This document shows, in pieces, positions 59,824-64,000 of a stretch of DNA of 64,000 bases. Position 1 is the first letter of the stretch; every line of letters begins with the position of its first letter. Below the pieces are notes generated by a model. It was given only the letters and a program-made list of their open reading frames with translations, was not told the origin of the DNA and made no database searches. Where the stretch lies: contig NZ_WNLA01000019.1 in the NCBI RefSeq assembly GCF_009720865.1, positions 62,001 through 126,000 on the forward strand, written 5' to 3'. The translations under genes were made by a program, and so were the position numbers. The DNA is from Pseudoduganella ginsengisoli (lineage in GTDB: Bacteria > Pseudomonadota > Gammaproteobacteria > Burkholderiales > Burkholderiaceae_D).

Positions 59824-61287
59824 ATGAACATGAGAGATACCGGTACGACTCCGGAGGGGACGGCTTGCGCCTCTCATACGGATGTAGCGCTGCTGCACAC
59901 GGCTTTTGCCGCGCTGCGCACCGCCAGCAAACTCGATCGCACGCCGCAGTACGCCATTCGCATGGACCGCTTGCGCCGCCTGCTGGCGCTGACGTCGCAA
60001 AACCAGGACCGTATCCTGGCTGCCATCAGCGCGGACTTTGGCCACCGTTCTGCACATGAAATGCAGCTGGCGGAAATTTTCACGACGCTGTCGGCCATCC
60101 GCCACAACATGCGCCACTTGCGCGGCTGGATGAAAGCGCGGCGCGTGGCCACGCCGCTGCATATGCGTCCAGGCCGCAGCCGCCTGCTGCGCCAGCCGCT
60201 GGGCGTGGTCGGCATTATCGCGCCGTGGAATTACCCGTTCCACCTGGCGATGGCCCCTGCCGCTGCCGCGCTGGCTGCGGGCAACGCGGTCTTGATCAAG
60301 CCCAGCGAACTGACGCCGCGCCTGTCGCAGTTGATGAAGGAACTGGTCGAACAAACGTTTGCGCCGCATGAAATGGCCGTGGCGACAGGCGGCGCGGAAG
60401 TGGGCGCCGCGTTTTCCGCGCTGCCGTTCGATCACTTGTTCTTCACGGGCTCTACGCAAGTAGGCCGCGCCGTGGCGCAAGCGGCGGCCGCCAACCTGAC
60501 GCCGGTGACGCTGGAACTGGGCGGCAAGTCGCCTGCAATCGTGGCGGCGGACTGCGACCTCGACGTGGCTGCGCCGCGTCTCGCGTTCGGCAAATTGTTC
60601 AACGCGGGCCAGACCTGCGTGGCGCCCGACTATGCACTGGTGCCGCGCCAGCGTATACAGGCATTCGTGCAAGCCATGCAGCGCGCCACGCGAGCGATGT
60701 ACCCGGGCGTGATGGATAACGCGGATTACACGGCCATCGTGTCGCAGCGCCATCGCGAGCGCCTCGCGCGTTTGCTGGACAACGCGCGGCAACAGGGCGC
60801 TGTCGTGGTGCCGCTGGCCGCGCCGGAAAACACTGCCGGTCCGCACCTCAAGCAAGCCCCCGTACTGGTATTGAATGTGAACGACAGCATGCAAATCATG
60901 CGGGAAGAGATCTTCGGCCCGTTGCTGCCGGTGGTTCCGTACGACACGCTGGATGACGCGCTGGAATACGTCAACCGTGGCGACCACCCGCTGGCGCTGT
61001 ACTGGTTCGGCAAGTCTGTTGCGGAACGCGAGCGCGTGCTCAAGGAAAGCATTGCGGGCGGCGTGACCATCAATGACGCCCTGTGGCATGTGGCGCAGGA
61101 AAACCTGCCGTTTGGCGGCGTTGGCGCCAGCGGCATGGGCAGCTACCACGGCGAACACGGTTTCCGTACGTTTTCCAAGGAAAAGCCGGTGTTCGTGCAA
61201 GCCCGCTGGAATGCGTTCGGCATTTTCCGCCCACCCTATGGCCGCCTGTTCGAGCGCGCCATAGGCGCACTGAAAGCCCTGTTCTGA
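59824..61287 (+). CDS. Aldehyde dehydrogenase, coniferyl-aldehyde-dehydrogenase type
   Basis: The 487-residue protein has GVVGIIAPWNYPFHLAMAPAAAALAAGNAVLIKPSE, FFTGSTQVGRAVA, LELGGKSPAIV (catalytic Glu) and FNAGQTCVAPDY (catalytic Cys), with the short C-terminus GASGMGSYHGEHGFRTFSKEKPV typical of membrane or class 3-like aldehyde dehydrogenases. It would oxidise the fatty aldehyde from the GMC step to the acid. Starts 18 bp after sdsA-like; operon member. Confidence 0.93.
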   Translation: MNMRDTGTTPEGTACASHTDVALLHTAFAALRTASKLDRTPQYAIRMDRLRRLLALTSQNQDRILAAISADFGHRSAHEMQLAEIFTTLSAIRHNMRHLRGWMKARRVATPLHMRPGRSRLLRQPLGVVGIIAPWNYPFHLAMAPAAAALAAGNAVLIKPSELTPRLSQLMKELVEQTFAPHEMAVATGGAEVGAAFSALPFDHLFFTGSTQVGRAVAQAAAANLTPVTLELGGKSPAIVAADCDLDVAAPRLAFGKLFNAGQTCVAPDYALVPRQRIQAFVQAMQRATRAMYPGVMDNADYTAIVSQRHRERLARLLDNARQQGAVVVPLAAPENTAGPHLKQAPVLVLNVNDSMQIMREEIFGPLLPVVPYDTLDDALEYVNRGDHPLALYWFGKSVAERERVLKESIAGGVTINDALWHVAQENLPFGGVGASGMGSYHGEHGFRTFSKEKPVFVQARWNAFGIFRPPYGRLFERAIGALKALF

Positions 61288-61304
61288 ATGACGAGGAGTC
61301 AACC

Positions 61305-62960
61305 ATGTTGGGATTGATGCAAGACCAGCCGCTGGTGGTGTCGCACGTATTGCAACACGCCGAGCGCAACCACCCGGAAGGGGAAATTATTTCGCGCACC
61401 GTTGAGGGGACGGTACACCGCACCACGTATGGCGGCATGGCACGCCGTGCGCGCCGCCTGGCCAATGCATTAACAGCGCTCCATATCAGGCAGGGCGACC
61501 GGATTGGCACGCTGGCATGGAATACCTGCCGCCACATGGAACTGTATTTCGGCGTGTCTGGCATGGGTGCTGTGCTGCACACGATTAATCCGCGTCTGTT
61601 CCCGGAACAGGTGGAATACATCGTCAAGCATGCGCAGGATGAATACCTGTTCTTTGACATGACGTTCGCGCCGTTGATCGCGAAAGTTGCACCGCTGCTG
61701 CCGAACGTCAAAGGCTTCATAGCCATGACGGACCGGTTGACGATTATGTCCATCAATGACCTGCACATCCCGCGCCTGCTGTGCTACGAAGATTTGCTGG
61801 AGGGCGCCAGTGAAGATTTCCAGTGGCCGGAACTCGATGAGCGCAGCGCGTGTTCGCTGTGCTACACGTCCGGCACCACGGGCAATCCGAAAGGCGTGCT
61901 GTATTCGCACCGCTCCACCGTGCTGCACTCGATGGCCATGTGCAGTGCCGATGGTGCGGCGCTGGCGTCAAACGATACCGTCATCGTGGTGGTGCCGATG
62001 TTCCACGTCAACGCATGGGGCTTGCCTTATGCGGGGGCCATGTGCGGCGCCAAACTGGTGTTGCCGGGGCCTGCACTGGACGGCGCCAGCGTGTATGGCA
62101 TGTTGAAAAATGAAAGTGTAACGCTGGCGCTGGGCGTACCGACCGTATGGCTGATGCTGTTCCAGCACGTCGACGAGCTGGGCTTGGACCCGCGCGCTGA
62201 ATTGCAGCTGCGCCGCGTCGCCATTGGCGGTTCCGCCGTGCCGCGCGCCATGGTGGAAACCTTCATGGACAAGTTTGGCGCTGCCGTGCTGCATGTGTGG
62301 GGAATGACGGAAATGTCGCCGCTGGGCACCTTGTGCCGTTTGCTACCGAAGCATGATTTGCTCGATGCCGAGTCGCAAATGCAAGTGCTGCTAAAGCAGG
62401 GACGTGCGCCGTTCGGCGTGGAACTGCGCATCACAGACGCAGATGGCAAGGTGCTGCCGCGTGACGGCAAGTCGTCCGGCCATTTGAAAGTCAAGGGGCC
62501 CTGGATACTCAAGCATTACTTTGGCGCGGAACACGAACAGCTGTTGGATGGCGATGGCTATTTCGACACTGGCGACATTGCCAACATCGATGCTGACGGC
62601 TACCTGCAAATCACGGACCGCGCCAAGGATGTCATCAAGTCCGGCGGTGAATGGATTTCTTCGATCGACCTGGAAAACGCTGCCATGGGGCATGCGGCTG
62701 TGGCGGAAGCCGCCGTCATCGGCGTGCCGCATGAAAAGTGGCAGGAACGCCCGCTGCTGATCGTCGTGTGCAAAGCGGGTACATCGCTGTCGCGCGCTGC
62801 CATGCTGGCTTACCTGGACGGCAAAGTCGCCAAGTGGTGGATGCCGGATGACGTTGTGTTTGTCGACGAATTGCCGCATACGGCGACCGGCAAGGTGCAG
62901 AAACTCAAGCTGCGCGAACAGTTCAGGCAATACCGCCTGCCGCAAACCGAGGCGGCATAG
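61305..62960 (+). CDS. Medium/long-chain acyl-CoA ligase (AlkK-like)
   Basis: The 551-residue AMP-forming ligase has [110 protein letters not shown] and [13 protein letters not shown]. The pattern is very like AlkK of Pseudomonas alkane plasmids. It activates the fatty acid for beta-oxidation. ATG 61305 with GAGGAG, 17 bp after the aldehyde dehydrogenase. Confidence 0.93.
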   Translation: MLGLMQDQPLVVSHVLQHAERNHPEGEIISRTVEGTVHRTTYGGMARRARRLANALTALHIRQGDRIGTLAWNTCRHMELYFGVSGMGAVLHTINPRLFPEQVEYIVKHAQDEYLFFDMTFAPLIAKVAPLLPNVKGFIAMTDRLTIMSINDLHIPRLLCYEDLLEGASEDFQWPELDERSACSLCYTSGTTGNPKGVLYSHRSTVLHSMAMCSADGAALASNDTVIVVVPMFHVNAWGLPYAGAMCGAKLVLPGPALDGASVYGMLKNESVTLALGVPTVWLMLFQHVDELGLDPRAELQLRRVAIGGSAVPRAMVETFMDKFGAAVLHVWGMTEMSPLGTLCRLLPKHDLLDAESQMQVLLKQGRAPFGVELRITDADGKVLPRDGKSSGHLKVKGPWILKHYFGAEHEQLLDGDGYFDTGDIANIDADGYLQITDRAKDVIKSGGEWISSIDLENAAMGHAAVAEAAVIGVPHEKWQERPLLIVVCKAGTSLSRAAMLAYLDGKVAKWWMPDDVVFVDELPHTATGKVQKLKLREQFRQYRLPQTEAA

Positions 62961-63010
62961 CGCCGGCAACGGCGCGCTCGGCAAATAACGATAAAACCAC
63001 AGGAGATGAA

Positions 63011-64000
63011 ATGAAACAGGAAGCACCAGTAATCCACCATGTGCGCCCGCGCACCATGGCGGCGGCATGCGCGGTAGCTGTGGCGGCGCTGGCTGCGCCG
63101 GCGCATGCCGACACGTTCACGCTGGATAACGGCGTCGAAGGGCGCTGGAACATCAACATGTCGCTGGGCCACAGCGTCAGGACTGCCGGCGCGGACAAGA
63201 ATTTGATCGCCAAATCGAACGGCGGCACGGCAAGCAATGGCCAGGACGACGGTAACTTGAATTTCAAGAAAAACGATCCGATTTCCACGGTTGCGAAAGC
63301 GTCCGCCGAACTGGAACTGAAGCAGGATAACCTGGGCCTGTTCGTACGCGGCAATGCCTGGTACGACTATGTCACGAGCCACAAGGGCATGGAACACGGC
63401 AGCAACCTGAATGGCTACGTGCCGGGTGCGCGCTTGTCCGATGAAGGCTTCGACAAGCTGTCTGCCTTCAGCGGCGCCGCGATTGGCGACGCTTATGTGT
63501 TCGGTAACTTCGACCTCGGCGGCAATCCGCTGCAAGTGAAGGCCGGACAGCAAGTGGTGAACTGGGGCGAGAGCCTGTTCATCCCGGGGCTGAACGCGAT
63601 GGGCGCGTTTGACTTGACGGCGGCGCGCCGCCCGGGTGCGCAAGTGAAAGAAATCCTGCGCCCGCTGCCGCAAGTGGTGGCCAACCTGGGCTTGGGCAAT
63701 GGCCTGTCGGTGGAAGCGTTTTACCAGTTCAAGTGGAAACGCACGGTGCTCGATGGCTGCGGCACGTACTGGTCGATTGCCGACGCGCTGAATTGCCCGA
63801 CCGGCATCGTCGTGTTTGGCGACGCCATCGGCGATGACCGCACGCAGTTCAATGGCGTGCCATTGCTGGCCAAGCTGCCCGCGCCTTTGCTGGCAACGGT
63901 CGGCCTGGCGCCGACGTCACCCATCAACTTCCGTCTGGGCCGCGCGCCGGAAACCACGCCAAAGAACAGCGGGCAGTTTGGCTTGTCATCGCATTACTTT
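63011..64000 (+). CDS. DUF1302 outer-membrane protein, N-terminal part (3' cut by window)
   Basis: At least 330 residues; the gene runs off the right edge. Signal peptide ([19 protein letters not shown]), then [23 protein letters not shown] and beta-strand-rich sequence with [34 protein letters not shown], characteristic of DUF1302. Such proteins occur with alkane, steroid or ester catabolic genes and are thought to be outer-membrane channels. Last visible gene of the operon; a good AGGAG SD 5 nt before the ATG. Confidence 0.85.
   Translation, partial: MKQEAPVIHHVRPRTMAAACAVAVAALAAPAHADTFTLDNGVEGRWNINMSLGHSVRTAGADKNLIAKSNGGTASNGQDDGNLNFKKNDPISTVAKASAELELKQDNLGLFVRGNAWYDYVTSHKGMEHGSNLNGYVPGARLSDEGFDKLSAFSGAAIGDAYVFGNFDLGGNPLQVKAGQQVVNWGESLFIPGLNAMGAFDLTAARRPGAQVKEILRPLPQVVANLGLGNGLSVEAFYQFKWKRTVLDGCGTYWSIADALNCPTGIVVFGDAIGDDRTQFNGVPLLAKLPAPLLATVGLAPTSPINFRLGRAPETTPKNSGQFGLSSHYF

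Noticed and set aside
58171-61302. 1043-codon open frame opposite sdsA and the aldehyde dehydrogenase
   Set aside because: Antisense shadow of two solid genes; composition (His, Arg, Gln) is typical of such shadows.

Overview
The window looks like chromosomal DNA of a Gram-negative betaproteobacterium, most likely of the Oxalobacteraceae (Janthinobacterium/Duganella/Massilia type). This is inferred from the high G+C content of most of it, the gene families (TypA, DusA, class I fumarase, UPF0114, DUF3141, MocR and LysR regulators, DUF4214 proteins, orphan periplasmic binding proteins) and the accessory type VI secretion genes. No rRNA or marker gene fixes the genus.

Layout. 1-4.7 kb: end of a beta-helix protein, two tandem papain-like peptidases with DUF4214 tails, and a PAP2 phosphatase. 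4.7-25 kb: core and housekeeping genes (typA, DUF3141, dusA, a chemoreceptor, two TonB-like secreted proteins, a hybrid histidine kinase, udk, tRNA-His, murI, class I fumarase, acs) with small lipoproteins, a binding protein and two minus-strand terminators that suggest small RNAs. 25-34 kb: a possible glycine-zipper toxin with a partner, YukJ, a MocR regulator facing a three-gene redox operon, a DUF4382 lipoprotein with a decayed copy of its own 3' end, and another binding protein.

34.7-46.3 kb is the accessory heart of the window. It is an orphan type VI cassette: hcp, a LAS-type peptidase effector, secreted immunity candidates, a wrecked PAAR effector with a frameshifted neighbour, and an effector-less immunity gene. 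Next to it is an island of about 6.7 kb ending at tRNA-Ser(GGA). The island is bounded by a 12-bp copy of the tRNA 3' region and by about 0.7 kb of diverged direct repeat. It carries an A+T-rich minus-strand run (two FRG-domain proteins, a YfbU-family protein, a two-TM protein and a SAM methyltransferase), an IncP-type origin of transfer beside a traK homologue, and a second peptidoglycan-hydrolase effector with its immunity gene. No integrase or relaxase is present, so the element looks non-autonomous but mobilizable in trans. The FRG/YfbU/membrane/methyltransferase run is the best candidate for an undescribed system, possibly anti-phage or anti-plasmid.

46.4-55 kb: a 2H phosphoesterase, ACP phosphodiesterase, VOC protein, phosphoesterase, alpha/beta hydrolase, binding protein, large DUF4214 protein and a UvrD-like helicase. 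55-64 kb: a LysR regulator diverges from a five-gene operon (GMC alcohol dehydrogenase, SdsA-type alkylsulfatase, aldehyde dehydrogenase, AlkK-type acyl-CoA ligase, DUF1302 outer-membrane protein). Together these make a logical route from alkyl sulfate or alkanol to acyl-CoA.
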